Source of the DNA: a virus
Length of the DNA: 64,000 bases
Virus record (IMG/VR): IMGVR_UViG_3300005096_000137
Coordinates: 1-64,000 of that record
Strand: one strand, 5' to 3'
The stretch's first letter is position 1. Every line of letters begins with the position of its first letter. Of this stretch, positions 16,916-25,714 are shown in pieces. A program made the translations under genes and the position numbers. Below the pieces are notes generated by a model that was not told where the DNA came from, made no database searches, and saw nothing but the letters and a program-made list of their open reading frames with translations.

Positions 16916-18007
16916 ATGGCTTTGCTTTTCATGGAGGGGTTTGACTGGCTTGACAATGGCACCACCTCCACAAGTCTTCAGACAGCCATTTCTCAGAAAT
17001 GGGGACCAGAATACGAGGTCCTTTCAGGTACAGATGCGAATATCATTGCAGGGTGTGGTGGGAATGGACAAGCCTTAGCACTCCGAGAGACCAGTCACTA
17101 TGTCCGATTCCACTTACCAAACACCCCTCTGGCGACTGATGAAGTAGGAGTGTCGTTCTGGTTTAAGTATAACCAGGGGACAGGCGTTCTTGGTTCTGGG
17201 GTCATGATGAAGTTTCTTGACACAAACAATACAACATACCACCTCAACCTAAGAATGTCCACGAAGGGGCAGCTTCAACTGTATCGATGGAATACCTTAC
17301 TTACCACATTTACAGATGTCACATTTGGAAATGATCAATGGTACCACATCGCTATGAAATGTGTTATCAATGACACCACAGGTTCTTGGCAGGTCAAGAT
17401 TGATGATGTGACGGTGGGCTCCGCCTCGGGTACTGACACCAGAGATGGGACTGGGAACAATGGGATCATTGGGTCACTCGAAGTAAATGGTATACAGAAT
17501 GGATCAGCTTCAAATGATGATGCCTCCATGTATGACAGCATTGTGTGCTGGAATGACAACGGGGGTGATTTAGTTGACTTCCCTGGTAAGACGCATGTCC
17601 GCACAAAACACCCTGATGTGGACGGGGACGACGAGCAGTGGGCTCTAAGTAGTGGAGTTGATAGTTATGCCCTAGTCAACGAGACATACCCTTGGGATGA
17701 TGACAGCGATTATCTCGAAGACAGTACAACCAGTAATAGAACCCTCCTCAACTACGAAGCTGTCGAGACCCGAACTGCCTATCATGGGATACAGGTCAAT
17801 TCAGTTGTGCGTGAAACTGACGGAACAGACTTCACACATATTAACACACTCAAGCAGAACAGTGTCCTGTACCCCCAGTCAGGACAAGCCATTGCTGGAC
17901 AGACCTACGAGAATTTGTATGATGTCCTTGACCAAGATCCAAACACCAGTTTAGCCTGGACCGAATCAGGGCTCAATGCCCTCCAAGTAGGAGTGAAAGT
18001 AGGATAA
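16916..18007 (+). CDS. Lectin-fold (ConA-like) tail protein, paralogue C1
   Basis: 363 residues. It starts LLFMEGFDWLD and has the jelly-roll signature of LamG/ConA-like phage proteins: VSFWFKYN, WYHIAMKCVINDTTGSWQVKIDD near residue 150. The last 150 residues form a second domain (ALSSGVDSYALVNE, HGIQVNSVVRETDG, SLAWTESGLNALQVGVKVG). It is expected to sit on the virion and bind glycans. First of three tandem copies. Confidence 0.75.
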   Translation: MALLFMEGFDWLDNGTTSTSLQTAISQKWGPEYEVLSGTDANIIAGCGGNGQALALRETSHYVRFHLPNTPLATDEVGVSFWFKYNQGTGVLGSGVMMKFLDTNNTTYHLNLRMSTKGQLQLYRWNTLLTTFTDVTFGNDQWYHIAMKCVINDTTGSWQVKIDDVTVGSASGTDTRDGTGNNGIIGSLEVNGIQNGSASNDDASMYDSIVCWNDNGGDLVDFPGKTHVRTKHPDVDGDDEQWALSSGVDSYALVNETYPWDDDSDYLEDSTTSNRTLLNYEAVETRTAYHGIQVNSVVRETDGTDFTHINTLKQNSVLYPQSGQAIAGQTYENLYDVLDQDPNTSLAWTESGLNALQVGVKVG

Positions 18008-18008
18008 C

Positions 18009-19109
18009 ATGTCTTTACTATTTCTTGAAGGTTTCGATCAATATGACTCTTCCTTGACTTCTGCAAATCTCGAAGCCAATTTGAAGAAGAGCTGGGGTCC
18101 AACTAATATCACAACCGGTAGCCCAGACGGTGAGATTGTGGCTGGACGACATGGTGGTCAAGCTATAAACGGACGAGTTTCAACCCAGTACCTTACAACC
18201 AACCTTCTACGTGACTCATCTGTGGAGGCCGAGGTGTTCTGTGGGTTTGCTTTCAAACTAATCCCCGATCAGCCTCTATTCGCGAATGCGTATCCAATTT
18301 ATATCATGGCTGGTGACCAGTTACAGTTTTCATTCCGAATAAACCAGTCTGGTACACTGGATGCGTACAGGAGTACAAATGCGTTTCTCGCGACGAGTCC
18401 CACCCCAATCTTCCAAGCGAATATGGGTTGGGGTTACTTGGAGTTCCGTGTGAAGATACACGATACAGTAGGCAGTTGGACAGTTAAACTAGATGGAGTA
18501 ACTGTGTGGGATTCGGCTGCAACCTACGATACCCGTGTTGACAGTCAGAGTGTTTATTGGGATTCAATACGGTTCTTCCCCGGAGCAATTGCCCTAGATT
18601 CTGTCCTGGATGATATTTATATCTGTGATAGTATCGGAGCAGCAAATAACACCTTTCTAGGAGATGTGGTTGTTGAGAACATCAACCCCACAGCAGAAGG
18701 GGACACGAACGCCTGGACACCTAGTACAGGGGTAGACAACTCTGCACTTGTGGATGAAGCCCAGAACATTACAACTGCTGGCTTATCAGAAACTGACTAC
18801 GTGGATTCCAATACACCTGGTGACCTTGACCTATACCAATATGCGAACCTTAGCACACTGGCAAGTGCCTCTGCTATCCATGGTGTGCAAGTAAATACTT
18901 GGCGTCGGATTACTGCTGAGCAACCAATGGACTTAATCATCAAGGCTAAGACAGGTACAACTGAGGCAGATATAACCGAGACAGTTAGGCATGATGACTC
19001 GGCACCTGTATTCCAACGCCATGCCATCTTTGAACTGGATCCCGATACTGCTGTTGCCTGGACTCCCAGTGGAGTGAATGGGGCACAATTTGGAGTGGAG
19101 GTTGGCTAA
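18009..19109 (+). CDS. Lectin-fold tail protein, paralogue C2
   Basis: 366 residues with the same order of motifs as C1: LLFLEGFDQYD, CGFAFKL, YLEFRVKIHDTVGSWTVKLDGV, a DSVLDDIYICDSIG segment, and the ending AWTPSGVNGAQFGVEVG. The DDIYICD segment is shared with C3 and missing from C1. Confidence 0.75.
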   Translation: MSLLFLEGFDQYDSSLTSANLEANLKKSWGPTNITTGSPDGEIVAGRHGGQAINGRVSTQYLTTNLLRDSSVEAEVFCGFAFKLIPDQPLFANAYPIYIMAGDQLQFSFRINQSGTLDAYRSTNAFLATSPTPIFQANMGWGYLEFRVKIHDTVGSWTVKLDGVTVWDSAATYDTRVDSQSVYWDSIRFFPGAIALDSVLDDIYICDSIGAANNTFLGDVVVENINPTAEGDTNAWTPSTGVDNSALVDEAQNITTAGLSETDYVDSNTPGDLDLYQYANLSTLASASAIHGVQVNTWRRITAEQPMDLIIKAKTGTTEADITETVRHDDSAPVFQRHAIFELDPDTAVAWTPSGVNGAQFGVEVG

Positions 19110-20218
19110 TGGCTCTTCTTTGGGCAGATGGTTTTGACTGGATTAACCCTACGAGTGATGGGACGGAAACCCCCCAAGCCCTCATAACAAAGTATACTGG
19201 TGGTTATTCTCTTAACACATCGGTTGTCGCTGAGACTGGACGGGGTGGCAAGGGTGTCGCATGGAATGGAGGCACCAGTTCAGGCAACTTTATAACTACC
19301 CCAGCTATACGGAATCCCGAGTCTGGAAACACCTGTATTATAGGGTTCGCTTGTCGCCCTGGTTCCCCCTTTATCAATAGCATTGCCTTCCTGAGAGTCA
19401 ATCAAGGTGATAACACCCAGGTTGCTTTGAGGTATGACACTTCCAGTAATACAATAGGGCTGTACTGGGGAGACTCAAGCTTACGCGAAAGTAGCCCCAG
19501 TGTAGTTGGGTTGATTGACGCAGACAAATGGGCGTATCTTGAATTCAAACTGGTTATTGATGATTCAGTTGGTAATGTGTCTATGAGAATCAATGGGAAA
19601 CCATTCTGGACATCAGCAAACTATGATACAAAACGTTATGAACTATTGTGGGATAATATATTCATTCGACCACGTGGTATTGCGAGTAATACACATATGG
19701 ATGATTTGTACATATGTGATACTTTGGGTGACACAAATAATGATTTCTTAGGTGATGTTATTATTGAGGCACAAGGACCCAGTATTGATGGGAGTTACAC
19801 TGAGTTTAGCCCGAGTTCGGGTTTATCACATGTGAACCTTGTGAATGACTACGTTCTCCAGGGTACGCCTGCGGAAACCACATACGTTGATTCTCTGGTT
19901 ACGGGTGAACGGGAACTATTCCAGTTTGCTGACCTCCCAGAAAGGATACCAAACCCGAACCCAAAGGTACTCGGAGTTGTGGTTGAGCCTCTCTGGAGAA
20001 TTACGGAAGAGACACCTCGACAAACACGAGGTGTGGCACACCTAAATCGGCAATCAGTCGAAGTGACGTCCAAGGCAGGTGATCCACTCAATGTGGGGAC
20101 TCTAAGAAAAGACTACCTCACCCACACTCCTCTGGTCATAGAGAGTGATCCAAATGGGGAACCCTGGACCTCACGCACTGTTAATAAGTCCCAGTTTGGT
20201 GTCAAGATAGAAACGTAA
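19109..20218 (+). CDS. Lectin-fold tail protein, paralogue C3
   Basis: 369 residues; start overlaps C2 as TAATG. It keeps LLWADGFDWI, IIGFACRPG, YLEFKLVIDDSVGNVSMRING and HMDDLYICDTLGDTNNDFLGDV, and ends SRTVNKSQFGVKIE. Stretches of this gene (19620-19760) are richer in A and T than its neighbours. Confidence 0.75.
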   Translation: MALLWADGFDWINPTSDGTETPQALITKYTGGYSLNTSVVAETGRGGKGVAWNGGTSSGNFITTPAIRNPESGNTCIIGFACRPGSPFINSIAFLRVNQGDNTQVALRYDTSSNTIGLYWGDSSLRESSPSVVGLIDADKWAYLEFKLVIDDSVGNVSMRINGKPFWTSANYDTKRYELLWDNIFIRPRGIASNTHMDDLYICDTLGDTNNDFLGDVIIEAQGPSIDGSYTEFSPSSGLSHVNLVNDYVLQGTPAETTYVDSLVTGERELFQFADLPERIPNPNPKVLGVVVEPLWRITEETPRQTRGVAHLNRQSVEVTSKAGDPLNVGTLRKDYLTHTPLVIESDPNGEPWTSRTVNKSQFGVKIET

Positions 20219-20231
20219 AGGCAAGGTCAGA

Positions 20232-23200
20232 ATGGCTATTCGTTTAACTGCCCAATACATCGAAGTTGCTGTCAGCGGAAACGCTGTTGGTGGTCTCCGC
20301 GTCGAAGCACAGAATGCTGCTGTGGGTGGTACTGTTGACCTGGGCCCTAACCTGCGGATTGAAGCCCAGAATGCTGCTGTGGGTGGTACTGTTGACCTCG
20401 GACCTAGCCTACGTATTGAAGCACAAAACGTGGCTGTTGGTGGTACAAACCCCGGTCAGACACCTGTGCTGCTTGACAGCCTATTCATTAGTGTAGTCCG
20501 CCCTAATGACCATCGCGGCTTGACCAGTGTCCTGGGTACTCTTGGTTCCGGATTAGCGACTGAGACATTGCAGCTCGGTGCTGGCGCCCAGGGTCCTTCA
20601 TACATTGAGCCTGAGAACACAGGCATGGTGGGTACCCGCAGCTCCATGGCTGGTGTCTTCCTGGTCCCAGGTAAATCTCTGACTGGAGGGGCCCTAAGTG
20701 ATACAGGTCAGATCGGTGTCACTGATGCCGTCCTGAACCAACACCATATCCTAGCGTTTGGTGCTAATGTGTTGCCACCTGGTGATAGGTTCGGCGATGG
20801 TACATCGACCCTAGCTTTAGTAAGTCAAGCTGATGTTGCTGTGGCCATTACTCTACCTGCTGTAACGGACATGGATATTGATGGTACTTGGTCAGTGGAA
20901 ACTGTTTCCAGCATCAAGTCCCGCAGTGCTACCAACACTATCGCCCTGGGTTCGGTCACAGACCATAACTGGAAGTTCGCCGACGCAGAGAATACGATCC
21001 TGGTCACCCAAGTTGGGAGTCCGGGGCTCTTTACGTTATACACATCTAGTTCCCTTATTCTGAGCGGGTCCGACTCCGATTCGGGCATTAGTGACGGTGA
21101 TGCAAACAACAACCTGTTCCTGGTCCAAGAGACAGACAAATTCACAACCATTCTGACTGTTGGTGCCGAGACGATCATCCCTGAGATGATCGTCACAACC
21201 GAAGACCAGTCGATTAACCTATCGGCTGAAAATACACTCACCCTGACCCAAGACGAGAATGTTGCTGGTCCCAAGACTGGCGATTCGTCGAGTACCATCC
21301 CCATCACCGTTGTTGCCGACGGAACGGTGAACATCTTTGGTAGGGTGGCTGAGAGTGACCTGGACATTAGTGCAACCAACCCCAATGGTGGGGAGGTCAC
21401 CAGTAATATCCACAACTTGCTTGCGACGACGCCTGATCCCCAGTCTGACCCCATAGAATTGATTAGTGGATTTACGGATAACTGGACCGTCTTTGCACGT
21501 CTGGCAGATACCTTCGATGTCGAAGCTGCGAACATCCTTGAATTGGATCAATCTCTGCCACAACCGACAGGTAAGCGAAGTGTTGATGCTGAGAACACAC
21601 TTGAGATATTGGACTTTGCAGATGATATTGCAAAGCGTCGAGCAGTAACATCCACGATTGTGGTCACACAGTCGGCGGACGCCTCCCTCGTCCATTCAGC
21701 AGTTAGTACTCTTGGAATCACCTCAGCAGTTGTAGAAGGGTTTGTGAACCTGAGTGCTGAAAACACTCTGACCATCCAACAATTCAGCCGCGCCAAGGAG
21801 TTAATCCGGGATTCCAACACTACACTTGAACTGACCCAAGAAGTCCAATCCAGTATCCGGATGTTGGACGCCACCAGTACCATTGATGTCACGCAAGACA
21901 TTGACGTGCGACGACCATGGTACCGTAATGCTGTTGTAAAGGTCGGAAGAGTCTCTACTGACCTGGGTGATGGGGTCCTGTTGATCTCCGAAACAGAGGA
22001 AGTGGAACAGTTACTGGGTGGTGGACCTACTGAGGGTGCTGATCCCATAGCCCCATTTGATCTGGACCCCACGGCTAGTGATATCCTTCAGGGTTTAGAA
22101 ATCAGCATTCTCCAAGAAGCGAGTGTGGTGATCAATGGGGTCCGCAACCCAACGTCAGTTATTCAAGTAGGCTCCGTGGCAACCGCTGTTCTCATAGACA
22201 GCAATGCAATAGGTTTAGAGGCAACGACATTCGTTGGCTTAACCCAGAGGGTTAATCGGAGTATTACAGCAGAGGCTGAAACCGTTATTGACACACTGAG
22301 TGTGTCAGCTATCGGAAACACGAACACCGTGGACCTGTCCAACACTTTGGACACCCTTGGCCAAGAGGTAGTGGTTCAAATAACTCATGCACCCGAGAGT
22401 GTGGATAGTCAGATTGACTTGAAGCATGCTCTGGGGTATTCGATCACGCGCGACACTACTGATTGTGACTACACCCCCTTTATCTCAGAATCGGATGCAG
22501 ACACCACACCCCCGCGTCCCATATTACCCGAAGCTTACCACTCGGCTGCACTTGAAGGTGTGCGATTCAGGCTCGTGTACCCAGCGTTTGATACCGGGGC
22601 TACTATTGACTCCCTTAACCTGCGGGCTCCAGAGTTCGGGAACCGGGAAGGAATTTCGGCAACCCGTATCGTCCGGGAGAGCATGGGTGGGACACTCACA
22701 GTATTCGCGGACCCAGACTGGCCTAAAGTTCACACCCTCACCATGTCATTTGCCGCCTTGAAACAAACCCAAGCCAGAGATCTGTTGGATTTTATGGAGA
22801 GATGGTTAGGTCAGGAAATCGGGATATACGATTATGAAGGTCGTATTTGGAAGGGTGTTATTACTAATCCAACGGAAGCTGTGACCCAAGATGGTCTTGA
22901 GAGATACTCGGTAAATCTGGAAATTGAAGCGGAACGGGTTCACCAGTTAAACCGGAGCGCATTGTCGAACCTCGGACTCGCTGTGGAATCCGAACAGGAT
23001 GAGGCTTTGGCATTCAGCAGTGTGACAATGGGTAGTTTGGCAGATTATTCGCTAGATCCCGTACAATCTGGGATTTCTACCCTTGACCTTGCCGATAATG
23101 CCGATTATAATAGAGTTCCGGTACATCCTGGTTCAAACCATCTTTCAGTGATTGGACGGGCGAGTCGAAACAGCTTCTACTACCGGGTCGCCGAGTCAGG

Positions 23201-23930
23201 TATCAGTCTGGGTGACAGTGGGCGATTTATCGAATTCGATGATTTCGGCAACCTAGTGCATAACTGGGATGCCCGTTCCATCCTTGACGCTGATGGTGAT
23301 CCCATCTCGTTGTGGTCTGACATCGCTGGAACCGTGAACCTCTCCAACCTTGGGTTGGCACGTCCGACCTTTCGAGAGAATGTATTGAATGGGCAGCCGG
23401 TAGTTGAGTTCCGACACAGTGTTGCTGTGCAGCGGATGCTCAGTAATACTCCAGACTCAGTATTCAATAACACCACTAAGACGGGTACAATCTTCATTGT
23501 ACTTGTCACACGACAAGCGATGACCAACGAAAACAATCTGGTATTTGGTACGAACCCTGGGTCGCCAGACTCGACTGTTCTGTGGCTTGGTGGTGATGCG
23601 TCATCCGAACGACCTGTGGCATACAAGTCACCTGAGGGGTTGGTAGGGTTGGAAACTCCCGCGTCAACTATTGGAACCAATTCAGCACAGGTATTGGTCT
23701 GGCAGCGGAACAACAATCAGGTCATACTCAGGAGAAACCGTGTGACGCAAGTTGGACACACATTATCAACGAATCCCGTCCCATTATCTGATGATCTCTA
23801 TGTAGGTGGTCTTGGAACTGGTAACAGTGCCGATATGGATATTGCTCAAATCTTGGTCTACGATGACATCATGGACTTGGCTGACGTCAAATCCATTGAG
23901 GGTATCATCGGTTCTATCTGGGGAGTCTAA
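20232..23930 (+). CDS. Large repeat-rich tail-tip or appendage protein
   Basis: 1232 residues. The N-terminus has three near-identical 18-residue repeats (LRIEAQNAAVGGT). Residues about 240-570 hold many degenerate 25-30-residue beta repeats of the type ENTL-x-LTQ. Residues about 770-900 look like a distal-tail (Dit-like) domain (ISATRIVRESMGG, LLDFMERWLGQEIGIYDYEG, KGVITNPTE). Residues about 1000-1232 form a LamG-like lectin domain (HNWDARSILDADGDP, LNGQPVVEFRHS, ending AQILVYDDIMDLADVKSIEG). It probably spans from tail tip to host surface. Confidence 0.75.
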   Translation: MAIRLTAQYIEVAVSGNAVGGLRVEAQNAAVGGTVDLGPNLRIEAQNAAVGGTVDLGPSLRIEAQNVAVGGTNPGQTPVLLDSLFISVVRPNDHRGLTSVLGTLGSGLATETLQLGAGAQGPSYIEPENTGMVGTRSSMAGVFLVPGKSLTGGALSDTGQIGVTDAVLNQHHILAFGANVLPPGDRFGDGTSTLALVSQADVAVAITLPAVTDMDIDGTWSVETVSSIKSRSATNTIALGSVTDHNWKFADAENTILVTQVGSPGLFTLYTSSSLILSGSDSDSGISDGDANNNLFLVQETDKFTTILTVGAETIIPEMIVTTEDQSINLSAENTLTLTQDENVAGPKTGDSSSTIPITVVADGTVNIFGRVAESDLDISATNPNGGEVTSNIHNLLATTPDPQSDPIELISGFTDNWTVFARLADTFDVEAANILELDQSLPQPTGKRSVDAENTLEILDFADDIAKRRAVTSTIVVTQSADASLVHSAVSTLGITSAVVEGFVNLSAENTLTIQQFSRAKELIRDSNTTLELTQEVQSSIRMLDATSTIDVTQDIDVRRPWYRNAVVKVGRVSTDLGDGVLLISETEEVEQLLGGGPTEGADPIAPFDLDPTASDILQGLEISILQEASVVINGVRNPTSVIQVGSVATAVLIDSNAIGLEATTFVGLTQRVNRSITAEAETVIDTLSVSAIGNTNTVDLSNTLDTLGQEVVVQITHAPESVDSQIDLKHALGYSITRDTTDCDYTPFISESDADTTPPRPILPEAYHSAALEGVRFRLVYPAFDTGATIDSLNLRAPEFGNREGISATRIVRESMGGTLTVFADPDWPKVHTLTMSFAALKQTQARDLLDFMERWLGQEIGIYDYEGRIWKGVITNPTEAVTQDGLERYSVNLEIEAERVHQLNRSALSNLGLAVESEQDEALAFSSVTMGSLADYSLDPVQSGISTLDLADNADYNRVPVHPGSNHLSVIGRASRNSFYYRVAESGISLGDSGRFIEFDDFGNLVHNWDARSILDADGDPISLWSDIAGTVNLSNLGLARPTFRENVLNGQPVVEFRHSVAVQRMLSNTPDSVFNNTTKTGTIFIVLVTRQAMTNENNLVFGTNPGSPDSTVLWLGGDASSERPVAYKSPEGLVGLETPASTIGTNSAQVLVWQRNNNQVILRRNRVTQVGHTLSTNPVPLSDDLYVGGLGTGNSADMDIAQILVYDDIMDLADVKSIEGIIGSIWGV
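20289..20452 (+). repeat. Three 54-base coding repeats
   Basis: Three tandem units encode the LRIEAQNAAVGGTVDLGP-type repeat at the N-terminus of the 1232-residue protein. The second and third are nearly identical at base level, which suggests recent duplication or slippage. Confidence 0.8.
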
Positions 23931-25714
23931 TGGCTTTTACACTCGTTGCACCAGTACCACTAACCGAAACCACCGTCCAGCTCCCTAACCCAACCTTTGG
24001 TGACTCAGAGGCAGGTACGGGGGAGGTCACGGTATACCGGACCCTTGATGGTGCGCGTCGAACATACGTGACGTCGAAGGGGCGGAGGAAATTGAATTGG
24101 ACGTTCCGCCTCACTCGGAATAAGGCACTTGAACTTCAGGCTTTCTATCGTTCGTATAATGCTAAGAAAGTCCGTATTACTGACCACAACGGGCAAGTAT
24201 GGTTGGGGAACTTCACCAATAACCCGTTTGAAATTGAAATGGTGAAGCGTGGACTCCCTACCCGTCAGGGGTGGCCGGTTGGTGAAACATCAACCGCTAC
24301 CATTGAATTTGAGGGTGTGTCGGAAACGATATTCCGTGACCAGACCAAGATATTCACACCCCTTGCTGGTTCCGTTATTAGTGACCTGAGTCAGATGGTA
24401 GGATCTGAATCTATATTTCCTGACTTTGGGAGTTTGAAACACAACTGGGACGCCAACCAAATAGTCGCTCAACATGGGGATGACCTCCAAACCTGGCAGG
24501 ATAATGGTCGAGGGGAGAATGACCTCATTGGGCGTATTGGTGATGTGGCCAACCCACTTATTGACCGAACCCCTACTTACATCAAGTCCAGTGTCCTGAT
24601 GCAAGGGCGACCAACTGTTTCCTTTGGAGATGTGCAAAATCAGCAAGGATCAACGACAGCAGCGATGATCACCACCAGTGATACTTCGCTCTTTCCGAAT
24701 CGGCGGGGTACCATCTTCTGGGTTTTAGCCACGACTATCAACAGTCAAGCATATGCCAACTACCTGTTGGCAAGCAAGTCCCCCGGTAAATTTGACTTGG
24801 GCATGGCTACCCAGGCTTTAGAGGAAGCCCGGGAAACCCCTGAGCAACCTAACGACGAAATTGAAAGAGCTGTCTGGGGATTGCAAAACACTCAGGGCAC
24901 TGACCTCGTCGAACAGGTACATTTTGCAGGGTCAAGCAGTATTCTGACACCCGCGAACATCCGCTACCAACCGTCGTTGGGTGCCTCCGGGAACCTCACC
25001 GAAGCAGGCGTATTGCTCTCGGATACAGGTCAGGCTGTGATTGATACCACTATCGCTTCGGATTTAGCGAATAGTCTCTTAGCAGCCGCCAATCAATCTG
25101 TTACCATCGCGGAGGCTGACCTTCAGGATGCCCTGACCAGGCAAGCGACCGCCGTCGCGTCTAACGATCCAGATCAGGTTGTGGAAGCAGAAACTCAGGT
25201 GGCTATTGCCGAACAGGCACTTGTGGAAGCGGAAGCTGCGGCTGCTGCTGCGGAAGTCCGAGCTACTGAGGCGGAGACCACAAAGGTACAAGCAGAGATC
25301 GACCATGCTGAGAGCATTGCGAGCCTCGATGAAACTACACTCATCGAGGAAGATAACGCAGGACTCCAAGGTCTAAGTTTAGCCACCACAAACAATGGAA
25401 GTATCACCACATTAGCAACTGGGCTGTATATGCTCTCCCGGGATAAAGATGACCACCTTCGATTTCGTATGAATGGAATTGAACAGAGTGGCGTAGATAT
25501 CCGTAACAACCCCGGGCGAGTCGGTAAATTCGTTGTTAACGATCAGTTTTGGGTACCTGCCTTCAACACTAAGATAACTGGGGAGTGGGGGCAGATTCTA
25601 GTCTACGAAAAGGCATTGACAACTGCGCAAATTGAAGATGTGGAAAGATACCTCCGATTACGGTGGGGTATTGTACAGGGTCCAGTAATTCTTGAGGATG
25701 ACATCAATGGCTAG
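23930..25714 (+). CDS. Dit-like tail-tip protein with lectin domain split by a coiled coil
   Basis: 594 residues. Residues 1-145 resemble a distal-tail domain (RRKLNWTFRLTRNKALELQAFY, GQVWLGNFTNNPFEIEM, STATIEFEGV). A LamG-like lectin domain follows (LKHNWDANQIVAQHGDD, LQTWQDNGRG, GRPTVSFGD, GTIFWVLATT). It is interrupted at about residues 373-470 by an Ala/Glu-rich coiled coil, then resumes and ends WGQILVYEKALTTAQIEDVERYL. Its first domain is a relative of the Dit-like domain in the previous protein. Confidence 0.75.
   Translation: MAFTLVAPVPLTETTVQLPNPTFGDSEAGTGEVTVYRTLDGARRTYVTSKGRRKLNWTFRLTRNKALELQAFYRSYNAKKVRITDHNGQVWLGNFTNNPFEIEMVKRGLPTRQGWPVGETSTATIEFEGVSETIFRDQTKIFTPLAGSVISDLSQMVGSESIFPDFGSLKHNWDANQIVAQHGDDLQTWQDNGRGENDLIGRIGDVANPLIDRTPTYIKSSVLMQGRPTVSFGDVQNQQGSTTAAMITTSDTSLFPNRRGTIFWVLATTINSQAYANYLLASKSPGKFDLGMATQALEEARETPEQPNDEIERAVWGLQNTQGTDLVEQVHFAGSSSILTPANIRYQPSLGASGNLTEAGVLLSDTGQAVIDTTIASDLANSLLAAANQSVTIAEADLQDALTRQATAVASNDPDQVVEAETQVAIAEQALVEAEAAAAAAEVRATEAETTKVQAEIDHAESIASLDETTLIEEDNAGLQGLSLATTNNGSITTLATGLYMLSRDKDDHLRFRMNGIEQSGVDIRNNPGRVGKFVVNDQFWVPAFNTKITGEWGQILVYEKALTTAQIEDVERYLRLRWGIVQGPVILEDDING

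Noticed and set aside
20825-22072. Long antisense frames of 174-236 codons opposite the 1232-residue protein
   Set aside because: They mirror the Thr/Ser/Val-rich repeat region of the real gene and show no motif of their own.
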